Below are positions 6,349 to 15,100 of a DNA stretch of 17,873 nt, in pieces. Made by a program: the position numbers and the translations under genes. Origin of the DNA: an uncultured Butyrivibrio sp. (lineage in GTDB: Bacteria > Bacillota > Clostridia > Lachnospirales > Lachnospiraceae). Every line of letters begins with the position of its first letter. Position 1 is the stretch's first letter. The DNA lies in the NCBI GenBank assembly GCA_910577605.1, contig CAJTON010000040.1, positions 1-17,873 of the forward strand. Direction: 5' to 3'. The notes below the pieces were generated by a model. The model was not told the origin of the DNA and made no database searches. It saw only the letters and a list, made by a program, of their open reading frames with translations.

Positions 6349-6813
6349 TCAGACGGGTTCTTTTTCACTGAGGAGCGTCTGTATATTAAGAATCGAGATC
6401 AGCTCTCCTTCGTTCTTTCCGACGGCGCTTATATACGCCTGCCCGTCGCTGTTATCATTAATATTGTTTTTCTCGACCTGATCGTCCTCCAGAGTCACCA
6501 CCTCTCTGACCGAATCCACGATAAGTCCCACTATCGCCTGCTGTTCGGGCTTAACGATTATTATTCTTGTCGAACCTCCGAACACGTCGTCGTCGATGCC
6601 GAACTTACGCCTGATGCTCATTACGGGAACGATCTCGCCTCTGAGGTTTATCACCCCCACAAAATAATCCTGCGCTTTTGGCACGCGGGTTATCTGCTGC
6701 ATCCTTACAATATTATCGACATATTTGATATTTATTCCATACTGCTCGTTTCCGAGCCTGACAACAATGTACTGCTTTGCCGCCGTGTTGTTTCTGGCTT
6801 TTGTACCGTCCAT
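6349..6813 (-). CDS. cheW: Chemotaxis coupling protein CheW
   Basis: Adaptor that links chemoreceptors to CheA in the signalling array. It is about 154 residues, a single CheW domain with the typical stretches QYIVVRLGNEQYGI, GVINLRGEIVPVM (NLRG motif) and VGLIVDSVREVV. A longer in-frame reading starts at 6858, but the start at 6813 is preferred: AGGAGG overlaps the cheA stop 7 bases upstream, while 6858 lies inside cheA without a site. It is followed by cheC after 37 bases. Confidence 0.97.
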   Translation of the reverse strand: MDGTKARNNTAAKQYIVVRLGNEQYGINIKYVDNIVRMQQITRVPKAQDYFVGVINLRGEIVPVMSIRRKFGIDDDVFGGSTRIIIVKPEQQAIVGLIVDSVREVVTLEDDQVEKNNINDNSDGQAYISAVGKNEGELISILNIQTLLSEKEPV

Positions 6814-6823
6814 CTCTGCCCTC

Positions 6824-8890
6824 CTATACAATCGAGTTCGCATCAATAATAAGAGCAATATCGCCGTCGCCGAGAATCGTGGCGCCGCTTATCATCTTAT
6901 TGATATTAATATATTTTCCAAGAGATTTAATAACTATCTCCATCTGTCCTATCAGGCTGTCAACGACAACGCCCGCCTGTTTATCGCCCTTCTTGATGAT
7001 AACCACGGTCAATGTCTCCGGCTCTTCGTCCATGTCCCTGACTTCAAGAAGCTCTCCTAACCTGATAAGCGGAATCACCGAACCTCTTAATGTTATAACT
7101 TCCTTTCCCTGAACAAACTTCACGTCCTCAACCGGAATATCCTCAACGGTCTGTATCGAGCCGAGGGAGATCGCGTACTGCTCGCTTCCGAGCCTTACCA
7201 TAAGCGCCTGGATTATGGCAAGCGTCAGAGGAAGCCTTATCGTGAAGGTGCTTCCCTCACCGATAACGCTGTGGCACTCCACATCTCCGCCCAAAGCCTC
7301 GATCTTGGATTTGACCACGTCAAGTCCCACGCCTCTTCCCGAAACGTCCGTTATCTTCTCGGCGGTCGAGAAACTTGGTTTGAAAAGCAGCTCTATTATT
7401 TCGTTGTCCGTCATTGAGTCCGCCTGCTCAAGCGTGATAGTACCCTTGTCTATCGCCTTGCTGCGGATCTTTGCGACGTCTATGCCCGCTCCGTCATCCC
7501 TGACTTCAATGACTACGTTATTGCCGTCCTGATAAGCGTCAAGGAAAATGGAACCTACCTCGGGTTTTCCTTTTTCCTTTCGTACCTGCGCGCTCTCAAG
7601 TCCGTGGTCAGCCGAATTTCGCAGCAGATGCATAAGAGGGTCCCCGATCTCGTCGATAACGGTACGATCAAGCTCCGTATCCTCTCCCGTCATATAAAGC
7701 TCCATTTTTTTGTCAAGCTTTTTGCTAAGATCCCTTATCATCCTCGGAAATCTGCTTACGACAGTTTCGATAGGCACCATTCGAACATTCATAACCGATT
7801 CGTGCAGATTGGTCGTTACTCTTTCAAGATATTCTATCTGTTCGTTGAAACTCTGGCTGTGCTGCGTCTGCTCTGCGGTATTTGAAGCCACAAGTCCGTT
7901 CTTGGCAATGATAAGCTCGCTGACAAGATTCATTAACACGTCGAGCTTTTCTATATCTACGCGCACCGAGCGGTTCACCACGGGTTTGCCGGAGGGCTTA
8001 CCCTTGGCCGCAGTCTTTCCCGCTGCCGGAGCCGCCGGCTGTGTTTCCGGCTTTTCGGCGCTTTCGGCAGGCTCTCCCGCCGGCTTTTCTTCTTCCTTTA
8101 TTTCGTCGTTTATGGTAATTACTTCGCCGGTGGCGTCTTTTACCTCAAATACGTTTTTGACCGCGTCAACTACGCTTTGAAGCGGTTCCTTGGAAACGAC
8201 AAACATTTTAAATTCAAGATCGAATTTCTCGTCCTCTATATCCTGCGTCGAAGGCACCGACTTGATTATCTCTCCCTTTGTCTCAAGCGCCTTGAACACG
8301 AGAAAAGCCCTTGCCGCCTTGAGTATGCAGTTAGGGTCGATATGTACGTCTATGCCGTAAACTTCCATATCTTTGCCGCGCGCCTCTTTTATTGCGTGGC
8401 GTTCAAACTCGGAAAATACGACGTTCTTAAAGCTGTCCTCCGAAGCGGAAGGCTCCTGACTCTGCGCGGGCGGTTCTTTCTCCGCCGCCGTTTCCCTCGC
8501 TCCGCCCTGTCCGTTAAGGAAATCGTTGAGCAGCTTTACGATAGGTTCGTTGTCGTCCGTACCCTCATCCTGAGCGTTCACAACATTGTCAAGATACGCC
8601 TCAAGCGCGTCAAGACACTGGAAAAGCGTATCGACAAGGTCCGACGTTACCTTCATTTTATCGTTGCGGATCTCGGAAAATACGTTTTCCATATTATGGG
8701 TAAGGTTCTGCATCCTTTTGTATCCCATTGTTCCCGCCATTCCTTTAAGCGAATGAGCGGCTCGGAAAATCTCGTTTATAGTATCCTTATTTTCCGGTTC
8801 CTTTTCAAGCACAAGAAGATTCTCGTTAAGGCTCTGCAAATGTTCCCTTGTTTCCTCGACAAAAATCTCAAGATATTGGCTGACGTCCAT
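6824..8890 (-). CDS. cheA: Chemotaxis sensor histidine kinase CheA
   Basis: Central chemotaxis kinase; it phosphorylates CheY and CheB in response to receptor arrays. The 688-residue protein has all five domains: P1 HPt with phospho-His46 (RAAHSLKG, 43-50), P2 docking domain (about 160-262), a Pro/Ala/Lys linker (about 264-305), P3 dimerisation (about 306-375), P4 kinase with N box HLLRNSADHG (421-430), G1 DDGAGI (465-470) and G2 GRGVGLDVV (518-526), and a P5 CheW-like domain from about 555. No key residue is missing. Its start overlaps the cheB stop by one base, and its TAG stop is part of the cheW ribosome-binding site TAGGAGG. Confidence 0.98.
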   Translation of the reverse strand: MDVSQYLEIFVEETREHLQSLNENLLVLEKEPENKDTINEIFRAAHSLKGMAGTMGYKRMQNLTHNMENVFSEIRNDKMKVTSDLVDTLFQCLDALEAYLDNVVNAQDEGTDDNEPIVKLLNDFLNGQGGARETAAEKEPPAQSQEPSASEDSFKNVVFSEFERHAIKEARGKDMEVYGIDVHIDPNCILKAARAFLVFKALETKGEIIKSVPSTQDIEDEKFDLEFKMFVVSKEPLQSVVDAVKNVFEVKDATGEVITINDEIKEEEKPAGEPAESAEKPETQPAAPAAGKTAAKGKPSGKPVVNRSVRVDIEKLDVLMNLVSELIIAKNGLVASNTAEQTQHSQSFNEQIEYLERVTTNLHESVMNVRMVPIETVVSRFPRMIRDLSKKLDKKMELYMTGEDTELDRTVIDEIGDPLMHLLRNSADHGLESAQVRKEKGKPEVGSIFLDAYQDGNNVVIEVRDDGAGIDVAKIRSKAIDKGTITLEQADSMTDNEIIELLFKPSFSTAEKITDVSGRGVGLDVVKSKIEALGGDVECHSVIGEGSTFTIRLPLTLAIIQALMVRLGSEQYAISLGSIQTVEDIPVEDVKFVQGKEVITLRGSVIPLIRLGELLEVRDMDEEPETLTVVIIKKGDKQAGVVVDSLIGQMEIVIKSLGKYININKMISGATILGDGDIALIIDANSIV

Positions 8891-10056
8891 TACAACACCC
8901 CCACGTTTTTAATAATACTTTCAGCTATTTGTTCAAGCGGTCTGACCTCGTCTACAAGCCCCGCCTCCGCCACGGACCGCGGCATTCCGTATACCACACA
9001 TGTGTCGGCGTCCTGTCCGATAACATATATATTCCTGTGCGCCTCGCTCAGAGACTTTATGCCTCTGGTCCCGTCGGCTCCCATTCCGGTGAGCACCACG
9101 CAGGTTATTTCGTCAAAGTCAGAATCCTTCAGCGATTCATACATAATATTGGCGCAGGGCTTCAAAGCGTCGAGCGGCGGTTCGTCGGAATATCTTATTA
9201 TATGTCCCCCGGAAGCCTTCTCAACCTTTATATGCATTCCTCCGGGCGCGATATACACATGTCCCTTTTTGATGATTTCTCCGTCAACAGCCTCGCTGAC
9301 CTTTATGCTCCCGAGCGAATTAAGACGCGACGCTAACGAAGCCGTAAAGCCCTTGGGCATATGCTGTACAAGAACCACTCCCGCGTCAAGATTGGCAGGC
9401 AGCATAGGTATTACCTGCTGTAACGACTTAGGTCCGCCCGTCGAACAGGCGATAGCCACAAGCTTACTTTTGCCCTTTTTGACGTTTGACGCGTTTTTTA
9501 TGACCGCATCCATCTGCTCCGCGTTTTTGCGGGGAGCTTTTTTCTCAGCCGTAACCGCGCTTTCCTTTTTGGGAGCGGAGATAACGTTTTTAAGCGGAAG
9601 TCTTGACGAAACCGCGCCGGGAGCCGCCGTAAGCGACTTTCTGTTAAGATCTTTTCCGACCACGACCTCGATCATGTTGACTATATGCGTCCGAAAGCCT
9701 TCGCCCTTTACCTCGTAGAAGTTCTCCGGCTTCGTCACAAAATCAAGCGCCCCCAGTTCAAGCGCGCGCAGCGTTTCCTTCGCGCCCTCTTTGGCAACGG
9801 TGCTGACAACGACGATCGCCTCGTGCATACGGTTCTTCTGAAGTACCTCAAGAACTTCAAGTCCGTTCATCTTGGGCATATTAATATCAAGAATCACAAG
9901 ATCATAATATCCCGGATGAAGCACAAGCTTATCAAGCCCTTCAACTCCGTCCGCCGCAAAGTCCAATACTTCGTATTCACTGTTCTGCTTTATTATATCA
10001 GATATAACCCTTCTCATGAGTGCAGAGTCATCAATTATCAAAAATTTTCTGCCCAT
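8890..10056 (-). CDS. cheB: Chemotaxis response regulator protein-glutamate methylesterase CheB
   Basis: CheA-activated methylesterase/deamidase that removes methyl groups from chemoreceptors during adaptation. The 388-residue protein has a receiver domain (about 1-120) with acidic pair D9/D10, phospho-acceptor Asp57 (VILDINMPKMNG) and Lys109. A basic, Ala-rich linker of about 60-65 residues (about 135-198) is followed by the methylesterase domain. The catalytic triad is readable as Ser205 (ACSTGGP), His232 (VQHMPKGF) and Asp328 (TGMGADGT). The linker accounts for the slightly greater length than the usual 350 or so. An AAGGAG site lies 11 bases before the ATG at 10056. The TAA stop overlaps the cheA ATG by one base (TAATG), implying coupled translation. 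Confidence 0.97.
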   Translation of the reverse strand: MGRKFLIIDDSALMRRVISDIIKQNSEYEVLDFAADGVEGLDKLVLHPGYYDLVILDINMPKMNGLEVLEVLQKNRMHEAIVVVSTVAKEGAKETLRALELGALDFVTKPENFYEVKGEGFRTHIVNMIEVVVGKDLNRKSLTAAPGAVSSRLPLKNVISAPKKESAVTAEKKAPRKNAEQMDAVIKNASNVKKGKSKLVAIACSTGGPKSLQQVIPMLPANLDAGVVLVQHMPKGFTASLASRLNSLGSIKVSEAVDGEIIKKGHVYIAPGGMHIKVEKASGGHIIRYSDEPPLDALKPCANIMYESLKDSDFDEITCVVLTGMGADGTRGIKSLSEAHRNIYVIGQDADTCVVYGMPRSVAEAGLVDEVRPLEQIAESIIKNVGVL

Positions 10057-10097
10057 TTCAACAAAATCTCCTTCTTAAATTCTGCCGAAACACCTCA

Positions 10098-10826
10098 CTA
10101 CCTTGAATTCTTCCTCATTTTTCTTTCTTCTTCAAAAATATACTTAATAAGAAGCTCCCTGCTTTCGCTGGTAATGCCGGCAAATTCAATACGGTGTTCA
10201 AATCTGTTTATTCTGTCCGGAAGCTCAAAGGACATTATCACTTTAGCGGGAAGACAGTATCTTATGGGTCCGCCCGAGCTGACGATGTCAAACTGAACAA
10301 TGAGCTTTCTCGCCTTCTCTATCATCTTGTTTCCTATAAATCTCAAGCCGCCGCCGCTGATGTCAAGACTTGTTCCGTCGAAAAAATCCACCGCAGTCCG
10401 AAGACTTTCGGGCATTGTATTATCGTTCAGAAAGGCTGTAAATTCCTCCTCGCTTATCTGCGCGTATTTTACGGCAATTGATTTCTCAAGTCTGTAATAC
10501 TGGCGCCGCTGATATTTCTGAAGCTCGGAGGTAAGAGAAATTTCCATCGAATATATATTGCCGGATTTAAATCTGTCCACGATAACGGCTATACTCTGAT
10601 AAAGACCTTTGTGCGTATAAAAGAAAACCTCATACTGCTGCCCTTTCGACAGCGGAACGAGATTCCTCTGCCTCATAGGCATCGCTACCATCATATTACC
10701 GTTCTCCGCAAAATCAAGCACCTGGCTGACATATACGTTGGGAGTCACGCCGTTACTTACCTGCGCTCCCGTCAAAATATCCCTGAAATCAATCTTGTCG
10801 CCCTCTGAAATCAGATTATCAATCAT
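10098..10826 (-). CDS. YcgR-like PilZ-domain cyclic di-GMP receptor
   Basis: Probable cyclic di-GMP effector acting on the flagellar motor or chemotaxis. The 242-residue protein matches the two-domain YcgR layout: an N-terminal YcgR-N/PilZN-like beta domain (about 1-100) and a C-terminal PilZ domain (about 105-235). Both binding signatures are present: QRRQYYR at 106-112 (RRxxxR arginines R107, R108, R112) and DISGGG at 155-160 (D/NxSxxG). A TTAGGAGG ribosome-binding site precedes the ATG at 10826. It lies between flhG and cheB, which supports a motility role. The target (MotA, FliM, FliG or CheB) cannot be read from sequence. No GGDEF or EAL protein is encoded in the window. Confidence 0.9.
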   Translation of the reverse strand: MIDNLISEGDKIDFRDILTGAQVSNGVTPNVYVSQVLDFAENGNMMVAMPMRQRNLVPLSKGQQYEVFFYTHKGLYQSIAVIVDRFKSGNIYSMEISLTSELQKYQRRQYYRLEKSIAVKYAQISEEEFTAFLNDNTMPESLRTAVDFFDGTSLDISGGGLRFIGNKMIEKARKLIVQFDIVSSGGPIRYCLPAKVIMSFELPDRINRFEHRIEFAGITSESRELLIKYIFEEERKMRKNSR

Positions 10827-10853
10827 GCAAAACCTCCTAAATTACAGATTTTT

Positions 10854-11738
10854 CTATCTTTTCCTGCGGCTCTCAAACACTTTACTGAAAAAATGCGATA
10901 CTCCCCGTCTGCTTTCAGCATCTCCGTCTTCTCCGTTCATAAGCCTCTCGCTTATGATTCGCAGCGCCTTCGCGGGATTGGAGCCGGGATAAGCAATGGA
11001 CACAGGTTTCTGCTTCATAACGGCTCTCGTTATATTGGAATCATAGGGAACCGCCCCCAGATAGATAAGCTCTATTCCCAAAAAGCGCTCGACAACAGCC
11101 GAAAGCTTTTCATAGATAGCCTTGCTCTCCGAAGCGTTGTTTACTTTATTCGCCACGACGTTGATCCTCGTCATGTCCCTGTCAAAATCCTGATGCATGG
11201 CAAGCGCCTTCAAAAGCGCGTAAGAATCCGTTATAGAAGTCGGCTCCGGCGTGGTCACTAAAAGCACCTCAGGACTTGAAGCCACAAATTCAAGTACGGA
11301 CGAGGAAATTCCCGCTCCGGTATCAACAATTATAACATCGGCTATATCCTCAAGCTCGGACAGCTTATGCACAAGACGCTTAACCTGCTCATGGTCAAGA
11401 TTGACAAGCTTGGCGATACCCGAACCTCCGGATACGAACATAACGCCCTCCGGTCCTTCAGTGATGATCTCCTTAATATCTCTTCCTTTAAACATAATAT
11501 CGGCAAGGGTATATTTGGGGATCACGCCGAACATTACCTCTATATTGGCAAGCCCGAAATCAGCGTCGAAAATTATTACCCTTTTGCCCTCTCTTCTGAA
11601 TTGCAGCGCAAGGTTGATGGAAACGCTGGATTTGCCCACGCCCCCCTTACCGCTTGTTACAGTGATTATTCTGGTGTTGGAAGAGTTCACCTGATTCTGT
11701 TGTTTTACAATAGCCCGTAGTTTTTCTGCCTGGTCCAT
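10854..11738 (-). CDS. flhG: Flagellar number regulator FlhG, MinD-like ATPase
   Basis: MinD/ParA-type ATPase (YlxH/FleN) that limits flagellar number and stimulates the FlhF GTPase. The 294 residues carry the N-terminal activator motif DQAEKLR at residues 2-8, matching the DQAxxLR motif known to activate FlhF. The deviant Walker A SGKGGVGKSS spans 29-38, a FDADFGLANIEVMFG segment follows, and VDTGAGISSSV forms the Walker B/switch region. The C-terminal GVSHFFSKVFESRRKR looks like the amphipathic membrane-targeting helix typical of the family. The ATG at 11738 has a strong GGAGGT site. It sits between flhF and a PilZ gene. Confidence 0.97.
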   Translation of the reverse strand: MDQAEKLRAIVKQQNQVNSSNTRIITVTSGKGGVGKSSVSINLALQFRREGKRVIIFDADFGLANIEVMFGVIPKYTLADIMFKGRDIKEIITEGPEGVMFVSGGSGIAKLVNLDHEQVKRLVHKLSELEDIADVIIVDTGAGISSSVLEFVASSPEVLLVTTPEPTSITDSYALLKALAMHQDFDRDMTRINVVANKVNNASESKAIYEKLSAVVERFLGIELIYLGAVPYDSNITRAVMKQKPVSIAYPGSNPAKALRIISERLMNGEDGDAESRRGVSHFFSKVFESRRKR

Positions 11739-11762
11739 ATACTACCTCCGTATCCCCGCGGC

Positions 11763-12998
11763 CTATTCTCCCCCGAGAAGGCTTTTGGCAAGCTTCTGCA
11801 CGTCTGCCTGCTCAATATCATCGGGTACGTTCTGTCCGTAAGTCATGTATGACAAGGGTTCCTGTGTGTATAACTTTATGTTCAGTATATTGCCTAACGA
11901 ATTAGTCTCGTCAAGCTTGGTGAACAAAAGCCTGTAATCATTAAGTTCCTTATATGAATCGCATATGCTTATCATATCACGGTACTTGGTCGTAACGCTC
12001 AGCACCAGGAAAATTATTACCTCGACATCCTCAAAAGAGTTCCTTACGTTATCAACCATTTCAAGCAGCTCTCTTCGCTGCTCCTCGTTTTTATGCGAGC
12101 GACCCGCCGTGTCGATAAAAATCATCTCATGATCGGACAGGTCCTCAAGCGCCTCGTTTATTTCTCCCGGACTGTAAATAACGCTGACTGGAACGTCCAG
12201 TATATTCGCGTAGGTATTGAGCTGCTCAACAGCCGCTATTCTGTATGTATCAGCGGTGATCATCGCCACCTTGCTGTTCTGTCTTATCTTAACGTCCGAC
12301 GCAAGCTTCGCGATAGTTGTCGTCTTGCCGACTCCCGTCGGTCCGACAAAGAATACCACCTTACGTTTTCCGTTATTCTCAATCCCGTCCGGTTCCCCGA
12401 GCTTAAGTATTATTTTCTGATATACCGAAGCAAGTATGCTGTCAAGATTCGACTCCTTCTTGAGGGAGCTTTCTATGTCGTTTATTATGGCGTTGGCGTA
12501 TTTCTCGTCAACCTCGTTTTCAATGAGTTTATTGTAAATCAGCTTGAGGGATTTGAAATTAACCGTATTCTCCCTGCTCTGACTCTCCAAAACCGCTTCC
12601 TGACTTTCGCGGGAAGGCTCTTCTTCTTTTACGATCTGATTGCGCAGCATATCATGAAGACTGTCAAGCTTATGCTCAATCGTTTCCGCCTGATGCGCCG
12701 GAACCGCGGCTGGCATCACTCCCGGCTCATCCGCCCTCAGATCGATTCTTGAATTCTGTTTATGTATGGCTTCATCGCGCGCCTGGGTAAACGTGGGTTT
12801 TTTACTGTTCACATTCTGCTCAAAGTCCCTCTCCTCAAGCGCCGCCGTTATCTCCACGAAATCCTTTTTGAAAAGCTTGGCGAAACCGCGCTGCTTCATG
12901 CTTTTGACATTGAGGACCACCGCGTTCGAGCCCAAATCGTCCTTAGCCTTCATTATGGCTTCCGTTTCGCTGCTGCCTGTGTACTTTTTAACTATCAT
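11763..12998 (-). CDS. flhF: Flagellar biosynthesis GTPase FlhF
   Basis: SRP-family GTPase (relative of Ffh and FtsY) that recruits early flagellar components to the assembly site. The 411-residue protein has an N-terminal basic domain (about 1-60), a low-complexity linker (about 60-140), an N-type helical domain (about 150-205) and the G domain. G1 is GPTGVGKTTT at about 219-228, the TADTYRIAAVEQL motif at about 248-260, DTAGR at 296-300 and TKLDE at 360-364, all intact. The ATG at 12998 starts one base after the flhA stop, using GGATGG inside the end of flhA as a likely ribosome-binding site. flhG lies 24 bases downstream, the usual pairing. Confidence 0.98.
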   Translation of the reverse strand: MIVKKYTGSSETEAIMKAKDDLGSNAVVLNVKSMKQRGFAKLFKKDFVEITAALEERDFEQNVNSKKPTFTQARDEAIHKQNSRIDLRADEPGVMPAAVPAHQAETIEHKLDSLHDMLRNQIVKEEEPSRESQEAVLESQSRENTVNFKSLKLIYNKLIENEVDEKYANAIINDIESSLKKESNLDSILASVYQKIILKLGEPDGIENNGKRKVVFFVGPTGVGKTTTIAKLASDVKIRQNSKVAMITADTYRIAAVEQLNTYANILDVPVSVIYSPGEINEALEDLSDHEMIFIDTAGRSHKNEEQRRELLEMVDNVRNSFEDVEVIIFLVLSVTTKYRDMISICDSYKELNDYRLLFTKLDETNSLGNILNIKLYTQEPLSYMTYGQNVPDDIEQADVQKLAKSLLGGE

Positions 12999-12999
12999 A

Positions 13000-15039
13000 C
13001 TATGCCGTCACCATCCCAACCGACTGCAGTTCCACATCCGATTCAACCTCGTTGTAGGACACTACGATCAAGTCTTTTATATAATCATTGGTCAGTCGCT
13101 TAAAATACATTCTGACTATCGGAGAAGTAATAACTATCGGAGTTTTGCCCATTTCCTCAAGCTTGACCGCCTCCGTCTGCACCGCGTTTATTATATTCCT
13201 TACCCTGTCGGGCGAAAGATTGATATACGCTCCCTGCTCGGTCTGCTTAACCGAATTCATGATTTCCTGCTCAAGCGTAGGATCGAGCGTTATGACGCTT
13301 GTGACCTCGCTCGCGACGAAAAATTTATTCGATATTGCGCGTTTAAGGCTCTGTCTCGCGTACTCGGTAAGCACATCCGTGTCTCTTGTGACTCCGGCAT
13401 GGTCCGCGAGCGTTTCAAAAATCGTAAGCAAATCCCTTATGGAAATGCCCTCCTCCAAAAGATTCTGGAGCACCTTCTGAACTTCTCCGACCCCCATGAG
13501 CTTGGGTACAAGCTCCTCCACGAGCGTAGGATTGTTCTCCTTGAGATTGTTGATAAGATTCTGAGTATCCTGTCTCGTGAGCAGCTCCGCAATATGGGAT
13601 TTGATGATCTCCGTAAGGTGTGTCGCTATAATGGAAGGAGGATCGACGACCGTATATCCGAGCGACTCCGCCCTCTCTCTCTGATTCTCAGTTATCCATA
13701 TTGCAGGGAGATGGAAGGAAGGCTCGAAAGTGGGAATACCTGTAACCTCTTCCTCCACAAATCCGGGATTCATCGCCATATAATGGTCAAAAAGGATCTC
13801 TCCCTCGCTGACCTGTATTCCTTTTATCTTTATGATATACTGATTGGGATTAAGCTGTATATTGTCCCTAAGTCTTATTATAGGCACTACCGTACCGAGC
13901 TCCAGAGCGACCTGACGTCTTATCATTACAACTCGGTCAAGCAGATCTCCGCCCTGGTTAACGTCGGCTAACGGAATTATTCCGTATCCGAACTCAAGCT
14001 CAATAGGATCGACCTGAAGAAGCGAAACGACATTTTCCGGCTTTCGTATCTCCTGAGCCTCCATATCCGATTCTTCGACCTCTTCCTCGACTTCCTTGAC
14101 AGCCTTCCTGCGGTTCGCGACAAGTCCCCATATAAAGAGAGCGGCTCCAATCGGAACGAACACAAGCGCGGGAAGCGGCGTGGCGATACCGAGCAGCGCA
14201 AGCGTTACCCCGACGATCATAAGTACCTTGGGAAGCGCAAAAAGCTCTCCCATGATCTCGTCCGGAAGCTCCTCGCCCTTTGACGCTTTCGTTACAAGAA
14301 TACCTGTCGAAAGCGATATAAGCAGCGAAGGGATCTGGCTCACAAGGCCGTCGCCTATCGTGAGCAGCGCATACTGGTTAAGCGCCTCGGTTATTTCCAT
14401 TCCCTGACGCGTAACTCCCATGATAAGACCGCCGACAAGGTTTATGACCGTTATTATAAGACCTGCGGTAGCGTCTCCCTTTACATACTTCGTAGCGCCG
14501 TCCATGGCTCCGAAGAAGGTTGATTCCTGCTGTATCTTCTCGCGTCTCTCCCTTGCTTCCTTGTCGGTTATCGCTCCGGTATTGAGGTCGGCGTCTATCG
14601 CCATCTGCTTACCGGGCATCGCGTCGAGAGTGAAGCGCGCGGTTACCTCGGACACTCGCTCCGAGCCTTTGTTGATAACCACAAACTGCACTATCAGCAG
14701 AATAACGAAAACAACGAAACCAAGGACCATATCGTTTCTGGCTACGAACTGACCGAACGCCACTACGACCTTTCCGGGATTACCGGTGCTTAGAATAAGC
14801 TTCGTAGAAGATACGTTAAGTCCTATCCTGAATATCGTCGTAAACAAAAGTATCGTGGGAAACGCCTGCATATCAAGCGCCTCCTTGGAGTACAGAGCGG
14901 TAAAAAGAATTACCATGGCGACGGATATGTTTATCGCCATCAGAACGTCAAGAAGTCCGGAAGGAACGGATATGAAAAGACTTACAATGGCCGTAAGCAG
15001 GTATATTCCTATAAACAGATCCGTTTTTTTGAACTTCAT
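13000..15039 (-). CDS. flhA: Flagellar export apparatus protein FlhA
   Basis: Largest export-gate component; its cytosolic ring docks chaperone-substrate complexes and helps energise export. About 679 residues, normal for the family. The N-terminal half has about eight membrane segments and the conserved FHIPEP-family region RIGLNVSSTKLIL followed by TARFTLDAMPGKQMAIDADL. The C-terminal half, from about residue 330, is the soluble FlhA-C domain. An ATG at 15060 is in frame, but the ATG at 15039 is preferred because AAAGGAG lies 11 bases upstream of it, whereas no Shine-Dalgarno precedes 15060. It also gives the typical start MKFKKTDLF. The TAG stop is one base from the flhF ATG. Confidence 0.97.
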   Translation of the reverse strand: MKFKKTDLFIGIYLLTAIVSLFISVPSGLLDVLMAINISVAMVILFTALYSKEALDMQAFPTILLFTTIFRIGLNVSSTKLILSTGNPGKVVVAFGQFVARNDMVLGFVVFVILLIVQFVVINKGSERVSEVTARFTLDAMPGKQMAIDADLNTGAITDKEARERREKIQQESTFFGAMDGATKYVKGDATAGLIITVINLVGGLIMGVTRQGMEITEALNQYALLTIGDGLVSQIPSLLISLSTGILVTKASKGEELPDEIMGELFALPKVLMIVGVTLALLGIATPLPALVFVPIGAALFIWGLVANRRKAVKEVEEEVEESDMEAQEIRKPENVVSLLQVDPIELEFGYGIIPLADVNQGGDLLDRVVMIRRQVALELGTVVPIIRLRDNIQLNPNQYIIKIKGIQVSEGEILFDHYMAMNPGFVEEEVTGIPTFEPSFHLPAIWITENQRERAESLGYTVVDPPSIIATHLTEIIKSHIAELLTRQDTQNLINNLKENNPTLVEELVPKLMGVGEVQKVLQNLLEEGISIRDLLTIFETLADHAGVTRDTDVLTEYARQSLKRAISNKFFVASEVTSVITLDPTLEQEIMNSVKQTEQGAYINLSPDRVRNIINAVQTEAVKLEEMGKTPIVITSPIVRMYFKRLTNDYIKDLIVVSYNEVESDVELQSVGMVTA

Positions 15040-15066
15040 TATGTCCTGTACTCCTTTCATTGATAT

Positions 15067-15085
15067 TGCGCTGCTTTTCAGCGCA
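15067..15085 (-). other. Intercistronic stem-loop between flhB and flhA
   Basis: A perfect 7-base inverted repeat, TGCGCTG and CAGCGCA with a 5-base loop, lies in the short gap between the flhB stop and the flhA start. It is not followed by a run of T on the minus strand, so it is unlikely to be an intrinsic terminator. It could protect or process the mRNA, or tune flhA translation, since it sits about 20 bases upstream of the flhA ribosome-binding site. The hairpin is seen directly; any role is inference. Confidence 0.45.
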
Positions 15086-15100
15086 CATCGGTTATTTCAT

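Noticed and set aside
8177..9718. Long open frame of 513 codons on the plus strand across cheA and cheB
   Set aside because: It lies antisense to two clear genes with intact catalytic motifs, spans their junction, and its translation has no recognisable motif. Codon bias of the sense genes explains the open frame.
11490..11520. GCCGATAT on the minus strand, resembling the sigma-28 -10 element
   Set aside because: No TAAA-type -35 lies about 15 bases upstream, and it is inside flhG.
12766..13971. 401-codon plus-strand frame across flhF and flhA
   Set aside because: Antisense to well-supported genes, crosses a gene boundary, no ribosome-binding site or family features.
15040..15060. Upstream in-frame ATG of flhA (15060)
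   Set aside because: It has no Shine-Dalgarno, while the ATG at 15039 has AAAGGAG and gives the usual N terminus.
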